From Fimbriimonas sp. (GTDB lineage Bacteria > Armatimonadota > Fimbriimonadia > Fimbriimonadales > Fimbriimonadaceae), in assembly GCA_029866005.1 (NCBI GenBank), contig JARXAE010000018.1:25658-89657 (forward strand): 64,000 nt of DNA, written 5' to 3'. Below the pieces are notes generated by a model, which was given only the letters and a program-made list of their open reading frames with translations, ran no database searches and was not told where the DNA came from. Position numbers and translations under genes: made by a program. Shown here piece after piece: positions 51,861-60,290 of this stretch (position 1 is its first letter; every line of letters begins with the position of its first letter).

Positions 51861-53483
51861 CTATTTCAGAGCGGCTTTCTGCTTGCTTTCGAGGGCTGCC
51901 TTTACAAGTCCCTGGAACAGCGGGTGCGCTCGATTCGGGCGACTCTTGAACTCAGGGTGGGCTTGGGTAGCTACGAAGAACGGATGGGCCGGGACTTCGA
52001 CCATTTCGACTAAACGATAGTCGGGTGAGACGCCGGAGATGATCATTCCTTGCTCTTGGAGTTTCTCGCGGAAGTCGTTGTTGACTTCGTACCGGTGGCG
52101 GTGTCGCTCGGTGATCCTGGTAGCTCCGTAAAGTTTGGCGCTGAGGGTGTCGTGAACCAAGTTGCAAGGATAGGAGCCGAGGCGCATCGACGCGCCTTTG
52201 TCCGTCACTTCTTTCTGCTCCGGCAAAAGGTGGATAACGGGGTAGGGTGGGTGTTGCACCATTTCCTCGGAGTTCGCTCCAGCCAGTCCGCAGATGTTTC
52301 GGGCGTATTCGATGACCGCCATTTGCATTCCAAGACAGATTCCAAAAAACGGCATTTCACTCTCGCGAGCGATTCGGATTGCTTCGATTTTGCCTTCGAT
52401 GCCTCGACCTCCGAATCCAGGACCAACTACGAGTCCATCGATGTCTTTCAATGCATATTCCGGCGAGAGTTCGCCCTCGAGAGTGTCGCTTTCGATCCAC
52501 TTGACGTTGACCTTACAGTCGTTCGGAATACCGGCGTGAACCAGGGCTTCGGCGATGGATTTGTAAGCATCGCCGTTGGACGTGTACTTCCCTACTACCG
52601 CGATGGTGACTTCGTTGGAAGGATTCTTGAGGGTGTGAACCAGCTTGCGCCACTCTTCCATTTGGTCGGGGCGATGCTCAAGACCCAGGCGCTTAGAGAC
52701 GAAATCGCCAAGACCGAGGTCTTCGTACATGAGGGGAACCTCATAGACCGTATCCAGATTTTGCGACTGAATAACCGCTTCTTTGGGGACGCCGCAGAAG
52801 AGGCTGATCTTCTCGATCACCTCGGTTTCCATAACCACTTCGCATCGGCAAACGAGAACGTCGGGGGCGATGCCAATCTCGCGTAGCTTGTAAACGCTGT
52901 GTTGAGTCGGTTTAGTCTTGACTTCATGCCAGGGACCGACGGTGGGGACCATGGTCACATGGACGTACATCGTGTTTTCGTAGCCGAGGTCGGTTCGCAT
53001 TTGGCGAATGGCTTCGAGGAACGGAAGGGACTCGATGTCGCCAACGGTTCCGCCAATTTCGGCGATGACGACATCCGCTTCTTGCTCGATGGCGACTTTT
53101 TGGACGAGGGCTTTGATCTCGTTGGTGACGTGCGGAATGACCTGGACGGTTCCGCCGAGGTAGTCACCGCGCCGCTCGGCTTCGATGACGTTTTTGTAAA
53201 CTTTTCCGGCGGTAACGCTGCTGCCTTTGGAGCAGTTGACATCCATGAAGCGCTCGTAGTGGCCGAGGTCGAGGTCGGTTTCGGCACCGTCTTCGGTAAC
53301 GAAGACTTCACCGTGCTGGAACGGGTTCATCGTTCCGGCGTCGACGTTGATGTAGGGGTCAAGCTTGATGGGGGCGACGGTGAAGCCACGGTTTCGGAGA
53401 AGCCTTCCGAGGCTCGCGGTGGCGACTCCCTTGCCAATCCCGCTCACAACTCCGCCCGTCACAAAGATATATTTCGTCGCCAT
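51861..53483 (-). CDS. pyrG: CTP synthase
   Basis: PyrG amidates UTP to CTP using glutamine. The 540 residues match the family. The synthetase domain starts KYIFVTGGVVSGIGKG, followed by YINVDAGTMNPFQHGEVFVTEDGAETDLDLGHYERF. The glutaminase domain has GFGGRG, the nucleophile Cys in GICLGMQMA, and a C-terminal THPEF-like QAHPEFKSRP. The start is the ATG of MATKYIF; longer frames are not family-like. Confidence 0.97.
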   Translation of the reverse strand: MATKYIFVTGGVVSGIGKGVATASLGRLLRNRGFTVAPIKLDPYINVDAGTMNPFQHGEVFVTEDGAETDLDLGHYERFMDVNCSKGSSVTAGKVYKNVIEAERRGDYLGGTVQVIPHVTNEIKALVQKVAIEQEADVVIAEIGGTVGDIESLPFLEAIRQMRTDLGYENTMYVHVTMVPTVGPWHEVKTKPTQHSVYKLREIGIAPDVLVCRCEVVMETEVIEKISLFCGVPKEAVIQSQNLDTVYEVPLMYEDLGLGDFVSKRLGLEHRPDQMEEWRKLVHTLKNPSNEVTIAVVGKYTSNGDAYKSIAEALVHAGIPNDCKVNVKWIESDTLEGELSPEYALKDIDGLVVGPGFGGRGIEGKIEAIRIARESEMPFFGICLGMQMAVIEYARNICGLAGANSEEMVQHPPYPVIHLLPEQKEVTDKGASMRLGSYPCNLVHDTLSAKLYGATRITERHRHRYEVNNDFREKLQEQGMIISGVSPDYRLVEMVEVPAHPFFVATQAHPEFKSRPNRAHPLFQGLVKAALESKQKAALK

Positions 53484-53618
53484 TTTTGCCTTTGAAAACC
53501 CCTCATAAAGAGGACGCCAAAGAACGCCGCAAAAGATCGCCAAATGGTGGTGGGGTTTTTCCTAGTATACGGTAAGCGTGGTTTTCAGTGCCCCGGTATT
53601 TCGTGATAACCTTGGCTT

Positions 53619-54650
53619 GTGATCGCAGGAATCGTTGGAGCAATTGTGATGGGGCCGGGGATGGGAAAGTGGACGGCCGACGAGGCAAACAAGTGGCAGG
53701 CGAAACAACCTTGGGTTGTGGGGGCGAACTTTTTGCCTTCGTCGGCGATCAACCAATTGGAGATGTGGCAGGCGGAGAGTTGGGATCCGGCGACGATTGA
53801 TCGGGAGTTGGGTTGGGCCGAAGGGATTGGGATGAATACGGTTCGGGTTTATCTACATGATCTTGCTTATCAGGCTGACCCGAAAGGGTTCAAGAAGCGT
53901 ATGTCGTCGTTTTTGCAGATTGCTTCGAAGCACAAGATTCGTCCGTTGTTTGTTTTCTTCGATGACTGCTGGAATCCGAATCCTACGATTGGAACTCAGC
54001 CAGCGCCGACGAAGGGGGTTCATAACAGCGGGTGGGTTAGATCGCCGGGGGATTCTGCTCGGGCAGAATCTGAGTTTCCAAGGTTGAAGGTTTACGTTCA
54101 GGACATCCTTCGAACTTTCAACAAAGACAAGCGGGTTTATCTTTGGGACCTTTATAACGAGCCGGGGAACTCGGGTTATGAACTCAAATCAGTGCCGTTG
54201 CTGAACGCAGTTTTTGATTGGGCGCAGGAGGTTCGGCCGATGCAGCCGTTGTCGGTTGGGGTTTGGTATGGCAACGAGACTTTGAACAAGATTCAGCTGG
54301 ATCGGAGCGATGTGGTGACGTTTCATAACTACAACGATGCGGCTTCCCTTTCTGGGCAGATTGCTTCTTTAAAGGCGTTGGGTCGGCCGGTGGTTTGTAC
54401 CGAGTGGATGGCTCGGACGAACAATTCGCGGGTGTTGACTCATCTGGCTTTGTTCAAGGAAGCCGGAGTAGCGGCGATTAACTGGGGGCTGGTTTCTGGC
54501 AAGTCGAACACGATTTTTCCTTGGGGGTCGAAGGAAGGTGGCGAGGAGCCGAAGGTCTGGTTCCACGATTTGTTCCGGCAAGACGGGACGCCGTTTGATG
54601 CGGCGGAGATTGCGGAGTTTCGGCGGGTGACTGGTCGAATCTATAAGTAG
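53619..54650 (+). CDS. Glycoside hydrolase, GH5/cellulase-like
   Basis: The 343-residue (beta/alpha)8 glycosidase belongs to clan A. NTVRVYLHDL forms an early strand, LWDLYNEPGNSG carries the acid/base Glu (near 180), and VVCTEWMAR the nucleophile (near 261). The family is GH5-like, but the substrate is uncertain (mannan, glucan or other). The N-terminus (IAGIVGAIVMGPG) is a weak signal or anchor. The start is GTG; ATAACC lies a few bases upstream. Confidence 0.82.
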   Translation: MIAGIVGAIVMGPGMGKWTADEANKWQAKQPWVVGANFLPSSAINQLEMWQAESWDPATIDRELGWAEGIGMNTVRVYLHDLAYQADPKGFKKRMSSFLQIASKHKIRPLFVFFDDCWNPNPTIGTQPAPTKGVHNSGWVRSPGDSARAESEFPRLKVYVQDILRTFNKDKRVYLWDLYNEPGNSGYELKSVPLLNAVFDWAQEVRPMQPLSVGVWYGNETLNKIQLDRSDVVTFHNYNDAASLSGQIASLKALGRPVVCTEWMARTNNSRVLTHLALFKEAGVAAINWGLVSGKSNTIFPWGSKEGGEEPKVWFHDLFRQDGTPFDAAEIAEFRRVTGRIYK

Positions 54651-54682
54651 TTCATTGCGTCGGGATCAAGGATTCCGAAGCA

Positions 54683-55378
54683 TCAGTCCTTAACCAGTGG
54701 CGTGAATTCCAGCGGTGTCTCCCCTTCTCGGTCAACCTCAAACGCTCCTGCCCTCTCTCGATCAGTAACCACCTTATGGAACTCCTCGTTGATAAAGTGC
54801 ACTGCCGCCCCGTCAGTCGCCGCGTAGCCGGGGGCGATGGTTTGTTCTCGGAGCATTTGGCACAGGAGGGGTTTGCGTTCGGGTTCGGAGTCGTAGTGGG
54901 GGGTGAAGCTGCCGGGGAGCCAGCCGAGGCAGGGCATGACCTGGATTCCGGGGCCGAGAGAGTCGGTGGTGCATTGCTCAAACCAGATATTGGCTCCAGC
55001 GGAGATTCCGGCGAGGATGGTGCCTTGGTCGTAGGCTTTGCGCAGGATAGTGTCGATTCCCCAGGCTTGCCAGAGGAGCATCATGTTCATGGTGCTGCCT
55101 CCGCCGACGAAGATGAGGTCTTGATCAAGAAGCATTTCTTCGGGGGTTCCGGTCCAGGTTTGGGATCGGAAGAGTTGGAAGACGCTGGTTTGGGCGTTGA
55201 GGCTTTGGTAGGCGGATTCGAACTTGGCGATGTAGTCGAGCGAGTCTCCGCTGGCGGTGGGGATGAAGCCGACTTTGGGTCGGCTTGCGGCGCAGAGGGA
55301 GAGGAGGTACTCGTCGAGGCGAAGGTTTTCGAGGCTGGAGCCGAAGCCTCCGCCGCCGAGGGCGATGATCTGGCGCAT
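54683..55378 (-). CDS. Peptidase E, S51 family
   Basis: The 231-residue protein begins RQIIALGGGGFG and has KVGFIPTASGDS, the nucleophilic Ser in GISAGANIWF, and GLGWLPGSFTPHYD-like SFTPHYDSEPER, as in alpha-aspartyl dipeptidase (PepE) and cyanophycinase relatives. It cleaves Asp-X dipeptides in the typical family. The start taken is the ATG before RQIIALGG; an in-frame TTG further out adds a Pro-rich stretch. Confidence 0.88.
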   Translation of the reverse strand: MRQIIALGGGGFGSSLENLRLDEYLLSLCAASRPKVGFIPTASGDSLDYIAKFESAYQSLNAQTSVFQLFRSQTWTGTPEEMLLDQDLIFVGGGSTMNMMLLWQAWGIDTILRKAYDQGTILAGISAGANIWFEQCTTDSLGPGIQVMPCLGWLPGSFTPHYDSEPERKPLLCQMLREQTIAPGYAATDGAAVHFINEEFHKVVTDRERAGAFEVDREGETPLEFTPLVKD

Positions 55379-55435
55379 TTGCTGGTTGGGGGTTTTGGAG
55401 TTAGGGGCGGGGGAGTTGACCCACCCCAACTTGGG

Positions 55436-55699
55436 TTACTGAGCTTCTTCGGTGGATTCGTCGGCAGGGGCAGAGTTGCCTAGGAAATTGTCGAGCATGC
55501 CGTCGATTGCGCTGCCTTCGGGGGCGAATTTGCTTTTGAGTTGGTCGAGCATGTCGCCGTGGATGGCGTCATCGATTTGGCCCTCGATGCTATCGGGGAT
55601 TTGATCTCGGAACTTGTCGAGAACGTCTCCGGCTTTGCCTTCGAGTTCTTCGTGAGTCATGCCGAATTTGGATGCGATTTGATTGAGGAATTCGCTCAT
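55436..55699 (-). CDS. Small acidic helical protein
   Basis: I do not recognise this 87-residue protein (MSEFLNQIASKFGMTHEELEGKAGDVLDKF...). It is acidic and helical, with repeated D.L..KF patterns and a low-complexity tail (PADESTEEAQ). It has no signal or membrane segment. It is the downstream gene of three tiny reverse-strand genes. A GTG at 55723 could extend it by eight residues. Confidence 0.55.
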   Translation of the reverse strand: MSEFLNQIASKFGMTHEELEGKAGDVLDKFRDQIPDSIEGQIDDAIHGDMLDQLKSKFAPEGSAIDGMLDNFLGNSAPADESTEEAQ

Positions 55700-55736
55700 T
55701 TCGCGTTCATTGTACAGCTTCACGCTGTCGATATTC

Positions 55737-55886
55737 CTAGCCTGGGTTTTGCTTGCGGATGCGCTGGCTGCTCTGCTTCGGAGTGAGCTTCCCGTTATCG
55801 CTAACCGGGGCTTGGTTGGGGTTAGGGGCTTCGCCTCGGAGCTTGTCGAGCGCGGCTTTGATGTCTTTTTTTGATGGACGGGACAT
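55737..55886 (-). CDS. Small basic hydrophilic protein (49 residues)
   Basis: The reading frame begins MSRPSKKDIKAALDKLRGEA and ends QRIRKQNPG. It is rich in Lys, Arg and Pro, without signal or membrane segment. The start is preceded by a C-rich stretch only. It sits between two other tiny genes, 37 bases upstream of the acidic one. Its coding status rests on composition and position, so it is moderate. Confidence 0.45.
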   Translation of the reverse strand: MSRPSKKDIKAALDKLRGEAPNPNQAPVSDNGKLTPKQSSQRIRKQNPG

Positions 55887-55906
55887 TGTGGGTTTCCTTA
55901 AAGAAA

Positions 55907-55934
55907 AAGCGACGAACCGTGTGGCTCGTCGCTT
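55907..55934 (-). terminator. Reverse-strand terminator after the 34-residue gene
   Basis: AAGCGACGA and TCGTCGCTT form a 9-bp stem, with a further CC/GG pair in the loop. It is followed on the reverse strand by TTTCTTT. It terminates the small basic gene at 55958-56062 and isolates the two genes beyond it. Confidence 0.75.
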
Positions 55935-55957
55935 GGAGTCGATCTGGGGTGATGGAA

Positions 55958-56062
55958 TTAGGAAGTTTTGAGCTTTGCAGAACCCTTCTTGAGCATGCGG
56001 TTTCGCTTCTTAACTTTCTTGACGCTTGCTTGCATCTTCACTTTAACGAGAGACTTTGCCAT
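55958..56062 (-). CDS. Very small, highly basic protein (34 residues)
   Basis: The frame starts MAKSLVKVKMQASVKKVKKR and ends KLKTS, with about 12 Lys/Arg in 34 residues. The size, basicity and monocistronic setting (own TACACT element 9 bases upstream, own terminator) resemble tiny ribosomal or nucleoid proteins such as bL36 or Thx, but no zinc motif or known signature is seen. I cannot assign it to a family. Confidence 0.6.
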   Translation of the reverse strand: MAKSLVKVKMQASVKKVKKRNRMLKKGSAKLKTS

Positions 56063-56136
56063 ATGGAACAGAGTGTACCTTATAAAATACACGACTATTC
56101 AGTATCCGGCTTGCTCTGCAACGGAGCGGCGTGACA

Positions 56137-56142
56137 TACAAT
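56137..56142 (+). promoter_or_regulatory. -10-like element of lipoprotein gene, leaderless spacing
   Basis: TACAAT ends exactly 6 bases before the ATG at 56149. Confidence 0.5.
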
Positions 56143-56148
56143 AGCTAC

Positions 56149-57594
56149 ATGAAGAAGATACTCATTATGTCCGGGACTTTAGGGCTATTCTTGGTCGGTT
56201 GCAGTTTATCGCGCACGGCTCCGATGGGACAGGTCACTCGGATTGCAGTTATCGATTATCACCAGGCAAAAGCGTTTGATGAAAATGGTAAGCCGATACC
56301 GTATGAGTCCGACTGGCAGAACATCACGAAAAGTTTCCCCGACCGCGAACGGGAAGTTCACTTCTGGATCGATCAGGGTGCAAGCGATGATCGCGACTAC
56401 CGCGTCCGGTTTGGAGATAATCTGGGCTACTCGTCAGGTTTCGGCCCACCGCATCCGAAGGGATTGACAGCTTCGGTAGAAGTTTCCGCCGACTTTCCGA
56501 TCCTAAACGGGCAGGAATCGGTAAAAGTTGATGTCGAGCGTACAGATAACAGTTGGGAGGAAGTCTTTTCGGGTCGATATGGTGAAAACAGCGATCTCGC
56601 TGAGTGGGATGTGAACCAAAAGAACGGCCCTCTTCTCTACGTAAAAAACGTCTGTCCACCAGAGGAGCAGTCGAAGTATCAGTTCAGAGCTCGCACCGAG
56701 CCGATGCTCGACAGTCTGAAGAATCAGGGCATCGACGTGGGGGCTGATGGCAGGGCTGTTCTTTTCGGCTATGGGGACGCAAACAAATTCAAGTCCATCC
56801 GCATCCTGCGGCGCAAGTATTCAAGCGTCTATTCCGGCTGGCTTGCATTTGGAGCAAAAGGCAACAGTAATGGTCGGCGGGTGCCTCCGATCCAGCCCGT
56901 CTTCATCGGAGCCTTTGGTGGAATTGTCAGCGATGCAAGCAACCCAAATTACGTTCAGTACCAAAAAAACCGTACCGGGTGGGACGCTTCGGGAAAGCCC
57001 CTCCAGGTGGGTCCCAAAAACTCGTTCTGCCTTGTCGGAGATTCTAAAGGAATGCAACCCGTCTGGGTAGCATTCCGGCTCCCGGAAATGGAAAAGAATA
57101 GTAGTCTGCGGCTTACTGATGCCTCGGGAAGCAACATCACTCTCAGTACGGAATTGAGCGACCCAGGCGACGGCGGCGGCAAAATCGGACAGTTTGCCGT
57201 TCGTGGCATGCACGTTCAGCCAAAGAAGACTCTCCGATTATTGCTCGCAAGCGGGCCCTATACTGCGGATTTTGAAGTAACAAAGTCCGAAGCTGAGTCC
57301 AGGACTGCACCACAGTCTCCGGATGCCTTCAGCATCTATCGACACCAGGGAGTCCAAACGGATGTCAATGTCAAGCTGAGACCGAACCTACCGTTTGCCG
57401 ATCGTCGAGTTCGAGCCGTAAACGCGAAGGGGGAAGACATCAGTGGGTTCGGAACCCTGAGTGGAAACGGAAGGCTAGGCACGATGCTACTCCCTAAAAA
57501 CCGAGACGAACAAGTCGCTAAGGTCGTCGTCGAATCAAGACCCTATCGTGAGTTCGTCTTCAAAGACGTCCCGCTACAGGACCCCAAGCCTTAA
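56149..57594 (+). CDS. Uncharacterised lipoprotein
   Basis: I do not recognise this 481-residue protein. A lipoprotein signal with lipobox FLVGC (Cys near 19) is clear. The rest is beta-rich, with no membrane segment. A segment near residues 65-100 (EVHFWIDQG, then YRVRFGDNLGYS) and the C-terminal LRPNLPFADRRVRAVNAKGEDISGFG suggest repeated immunoglobulin-like domains. It may be surface exposed. The ATG is supported by a -10-like element 6 bases upstream. The stop interlocks with the opposing aminotransferase (TTAA). Confidence 0.6.
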   Translation: MKKILIMSGTLGLFLVGCSLSRTAPMGQVTRIAVIDYHQAKAFDENGKPIPYESDWQNITKSFPDREREVHFWIDQGASDDRDYRVRFGDNLGYSSGFGPPHPKGLTASVEVSADFPILNGQESVKVDVERTDNSWEEVFSGRYGENSDLAEWDVNQKNGPLLYVKNVCPPEEQSKYQFRARTEPMLDSLKNQGIDVGADGRAVLFGYGDANKFKSIRILRRKYSSVYSGWLAFGAKGNSNGRRVPPIQPVFIGAFGGIVSDASNPNYVQYQKNRTGWDASGKPLQVGPKNSFCLVGDSKGMQPVWVAFRLPEMEKNSSLRLTDASGSNITLSTELSDPGDGGGKIGQFAVRGMHVQPKKTLRLLLASGPYTADFEVTKSEAESRTAPQSPDAFSIYRHQGVQTDVNVKLRPNLPFADRRVRAVNAKGEDISGFGTLSGNGRLGTMLLPKNRDEQVAKVVVESRPYREFVFKDVPLQDPKP

Positions 57595-58844
57595 GCCAAA
57601 ACCGCGAGTAACTCCTGCACTTCGAGCATCGCGGTGTTAAGCGCGGCAATCGCGTGGTCGACCTGCTCGGCGTTGATGATGAGGGGCGGTTCCCAGCGGA
57701 GGACTCGGGGGTTGTTGAGGGCGTAGGCCACGCAGACGCCTTCCTTCATCAGGGTTGCGACGGCGACTTCGCCGACTTCGTCTTCGGTGAACTCGATGCC
57801 AATCATGAGTCCGCGTCCCCGAACGTCGCCGATGATGGCTGGGTAGCGGGATTGAATCTCTTTGAATCCATTCAGCATCCGCTCGCCCATATTTTGCGAG
57901 TTTTCGATCAGCTCAGGGGTGAGTTGCGAGAGGGCGGCAAGACCGGCGGCGCACGCAAGTGGGTTTCCACCGAAGGTGGAGGTGTGGATCATCGGGTTGT
58001 CGCCGTAGACCTTCTCGTAAATCTCTGACGTGTAGACGGTGACGCCGAGGGGCATGACTCCGCCGCCGACTGCTTTGGCGAGGGTCATGATGTCCGGGGT
58101 GACACCTTCATGGTTGCAGGCGAAGGCGTAGCCGGTGCGCCCGAGGCCGCTTTGAACTTCGTCGAGGATGAGGAGCGCGCCGTGCTTGTCGCACGCCTCG
58201 CGGGCAGCTTTCAGGTAGCCATCTGGCGGAACGATGATTCCGCCTTCACCTTGGACGGGTTCAAGGATGACGCAGGCGGTTTGATCGTCGATGGCATTGA
58301 CGAGGGCTTCTATGTCTCCGTAGTTGACGAACTCGACTCCGGGCATCAGCGGAAGAAACTTCTTGCGATACTTCTCACGGCCGGTGGTGGCGAGGGCGCC
58401 CAAGGTTTTTCCGTGGTAGCTGCCGTTGGTCGAGACGATTTTCGCGCGTCCGGTTGCGCCTTTGGCGAGCTTGAGGGCGGCTTCGACGGCCTCGGCTCCC
58501 GAGTTGCAGAAGAAGGAGAATTGGAGATTTCCGGGGGTGATTTCGGCGAGCTTTTCGGCGAGATCGGCTTGTTGTTTGGTGAAGAACGCCTTTCCGCTGA
58601 GGGCGATTTGGTCAAGCTGGGCTTTAACAGCCTCGATGACGACGGGGTTACGGTGGCCGAAGGTAAACGTGCCGTAGCCGCCTAAGCAGTCGAGGAATTG
58701 ACGACCTTCGTGGTCGTAGATGTAGCACCCCTCGGCCCGCATTTCGACCCCGAATCCGGCGAAGCCCATAAGCTTGGCGAGGTTGGGGTTGATATACTTC
58801 GTGTACTTTTCGTAAACGTCGGTGTAGAGGGCGTCGGCGCTCAT
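57591..58844 (-). CDS. Class III aminotransferase (putrescine/ornithine aminotransferase type)
   Basis: The 417-residue PLP enzyme has SGAEAVEAALKLAKGATGR, the SYHGKTLGALATTG motif, LILDEVQSGLGRTG and the PLP Lys in LAKAVGGGVMPLG. GVEMRAEGCYIYDHEG at the start is like putrescine:2-oxoglutarate aminotransferase (YgjG) and acetylornithine relatives. The exact amine donor is not determinable. TATACT ends 6 bases before its ATG. Confidence 0.9.
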   Translation of the reverse strand: MSADALYTDVYEKYTKYINPNLAKLMGFAGFGVEMRAEGCYIYDHEGRQFLDCLGGYGTFTFGHRNPVVIEAVKAQLDQIALSGKAFFTKQQADLAEKLAEITPGNLQFSFFCNSGAEAVEAALKLAKGATGRAKIVSTNGSYHGKTLGALATTGREKYRKKFLPLMPGVEFVNYGDIEALVNAIDDQTACVILEPVQGEGGIIVPPDGYLKAAREACDKHGALLILDEVQSGLGRTGYAFACNHEGVTPDIMTLAKAVGGGVMPLGVTVYTSEIYEKVYGDNPMIHTSTFGGNPLACAAGLAALSQLTPELIENSQNMGERMLNGFKEIQSRYPAIIGDVRGRGLMIGIEFTEDEVGEVAVATLMKEGVCVAYALNNPRVLRWEPPLIINAEQVDHAIAALNTAMLEVQELLAVLA

Positions 58845-58850
58845 ATTGTG

Positions 58851-58856
58851 AGTATA
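58851..58856 (-). promoter_or_regulatory. -10-like element of aminotransferase gene, leaderless spacing
   Basis: TATACT on the reverse strand ends exactly 6 bases before the ATG at 58844. Confidence 0.5.
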
Positions 58857-58878
58857 CGGTTACTTGGGGTTGGGGGGT

Positions 58879-59829
58879 TCAGACGATACGATCTACCAAC
58901 TTTTCTTTGGCTTGAAAGAGTCGGAAGTTCTCGACGAAATGGTCCAGGAGTGTTTGGGCTTCGTTTTGGAGGCCACCAGCGATATGGGGGGTGATCCAGC
59001 AGTTGGGGGCGGTCCAGAGGGGGTGACCTTCGGGTAGAGGCTCGGGCGAGACGACGTCGAGGAGGGCCGCGGCGAGGTCTTTGTTGAGGGCGTTCAGGAG
59101 GGCGGTTTGGTCGACGGTGTCACCTCGACCAATGTTCGTAAAGGTTGCGCCGGGCTTCATGGCGTTGAACTCTTTCTCGCCGAAAATGAGTTCGGTAGAG
59201 GCGTTTAGCGGGAGGATATTGACAACGTGGTCGGCCCAGCCGAGCTGTTCTTTGAGTTCCGAGATGCGATAGCAGGGGGTTCGCTCGTTGCCTCTGGGCT
59301 CCCTTCGGAGTCCGCGAACGGTGCAGCGGAAAGGTTGTAGGAGTTCGGCGAGGCGCTCACCGATGGCTCCGTAACCGACGATGAGGACGGTTTGGCCTTC
59401 GAGGATTCTGGTTTGGGGCCGTAGCTCGGTGTAAGTCCAGGTTTTGGCGTTGAGGGAAGGGGCAAGGCGTCGGTTGTGGGCGAGGATGAAGGCGAGAGCG
59501 TGCTCGGCACAAGGGGAATCGTAGACGCTGCTGGAGTTGGTGAATGCGGTTTTCGTTTCTTTGAGGTGCCCGAGGATTTCGGCGGTGTCGTAGCGGGTGT
59601 ATCCGGCACTTGTGATGTGCATCCACTTTTTGGTTGTGCTGTTCAGGAGGTCTTCGACGGCAGGTTGGCCGAAGAGAATCTCGGCTTCTTGGGCGCGTGG
59701 ATCGCCGGCTCCGGCGGTGAGGTTATTGACTCCGCTGGCGTCGATAACGAGGTCGTAGGGGGCGATTTTTTCGCATAGCCAGGCTTCTTCGGAGGCGGAG
59801 AGCACGACGTTTGTCCAGACGGTTGGCAC
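58879..59829 (-). CDS. D-2-hydroxyacid dehydrogenase family protein
   Basis: The 316-residue NAD-dependent oxidoreductase has the Rossmann motif VGYGAIGERLAELL and the substrate-binding NILPLNAST. The catalytic set is Arg in NIGRGDTVDQ, Glu in SPEPLPEGHPLW and His in ITPHIAGG. It reduces a 2-ketoacid or oxidises a D-2-hydroxyacid. The start is GTG, with TAGAAT ending 6 bases upstream. It runs on the same strand as the aminotransferase, 34 bases upstream. Confidence 0.88.
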   Translation of the reverse strand: MPTVWTNVVLSASEEAWLCEKIAPYDLVIDASGVNNLTAGAGDPRAQEAEILFGQPAVEDLLNSTTKKWMHITSAGYTRYDTAEILGHLKETKTAFTNSSSVYDSPCAEHALAFILAHNRRLAPSLNAKTWTYTELRPQTRILEGQTVLIVGYGAIGERLAELLQPFRCTVRGLRREPRGNERTPCYRISELKEQLGWADHVVNILPLNASTELIFGEKEFNAMKPGATFTNIGRGDTVDQTALLNALNKDLAAALLDVVSPEPLPEGHPLWTAPNCWITPHIAGGLQNEAQTLLDHFVENFRLFQAKEKLVDRIV

Positions 59830-59835
59830 GCCCTG

Positions 59836-59841
59836 ATTCTA
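59836..59841 (-). promoter_or_regulatory. -10-like element of dehydrogenase gene, leaderless spacing
   Basis: TAGAAT on the reverse strand ends exactly 6 bases before the GTG at 59829. Confidence 0.5.
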
Positions 59842-59857
59842 CTGCCTATCGAGGCAG
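59842..59857. promoter_or_regulatory. Palindrome between divergent leaderless promoters
   Basis: CTGCCT-ATCG-AGGCAG is a perfect 6-bp inverted repeat lying between the two divergent -10-like elements (59836-59841 reverse, 59859-59864 forward). A bound regulator would cover both promoters. Confidence 0.45.
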
Positions 59858-59858
59858 G

Positions 59859-59864
59859 TACATT
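59859..59864 (+). promoter_or_regulatory. -10-like element of DinB gene, leaderless spacing
   Basis: TACATT ends exactly 6 bases before the ATG at 59871. Confidence 0.45.
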
Positions 59865-59870
59865 CACATC

Positions 59871-60290
59871 ATGACCGCACGAGAACTCATCGAAAAACAA
59901 CTTGAAGAATCTGGCTACCAGTTCAACGCTTGCCTAAAGGACCTGACCGAGGAGAATTTTGAGGCGAAGCCGGTGGCGGTGATGATGTCGCTCAAGGAGA
60001 TTGTCGAGCACTGTATGGAGGCTTGCCAGGCCGTAATCACCGGAGTTGCAGGCGGGAAGCATGATTGGGGGACTTTCCAAGCTCCCGCCCTGCCGATGAC
60101 TCAACTCATTGAGCATTTCAACATCCTTCGAGGACAAGCCGTTTCGGCTGGACTATCGAAGTTTGATGACGAGGCGCACTGGCTAAGCGACTACTTGGTG
60201 CTTCACGAGACTTATCACGTTGGTCAGATGGTCGCGATCCGCCTCACGCTCGACGAGAGTTGGAACTTCTACTCAATCTATCGCCACTAG
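59871..60290 (+). CDS. DinB-family four-helix bundle protein
   Basis: The 139-residue protein fits the DinB/YfiT superfamily. [19 protein letters not shown] supplies the first metal His position, and [21 protein letters not shown] carries the paired His (HETYHVGQ) of the metal site. Members act as thiol-dependent transferases or are uncharacterised. The ATG is supported by TACATT 6 bases upstream. The stop interlocks with the opposing glyQ stop (CTAG). Confidence 0.82.
   Translation: MTARELIEKQLEESGYQFNACLKDLTEENFEAKPVAVMMSLKEIVEHCMEACQAVITGVAGGKHDWGTFQAPALPMTQLIEHFNILRGQAVSAGLSKFDDEAHWLSDYLVLHETYHVGQMVAIRLTLDESWNFYSIYRH

Noticed and set aside
52050..53495. Long forward frames opposite pyrG
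   Set aside because: They are shadows of a highly conserved CTP synthase on the reverse strand.
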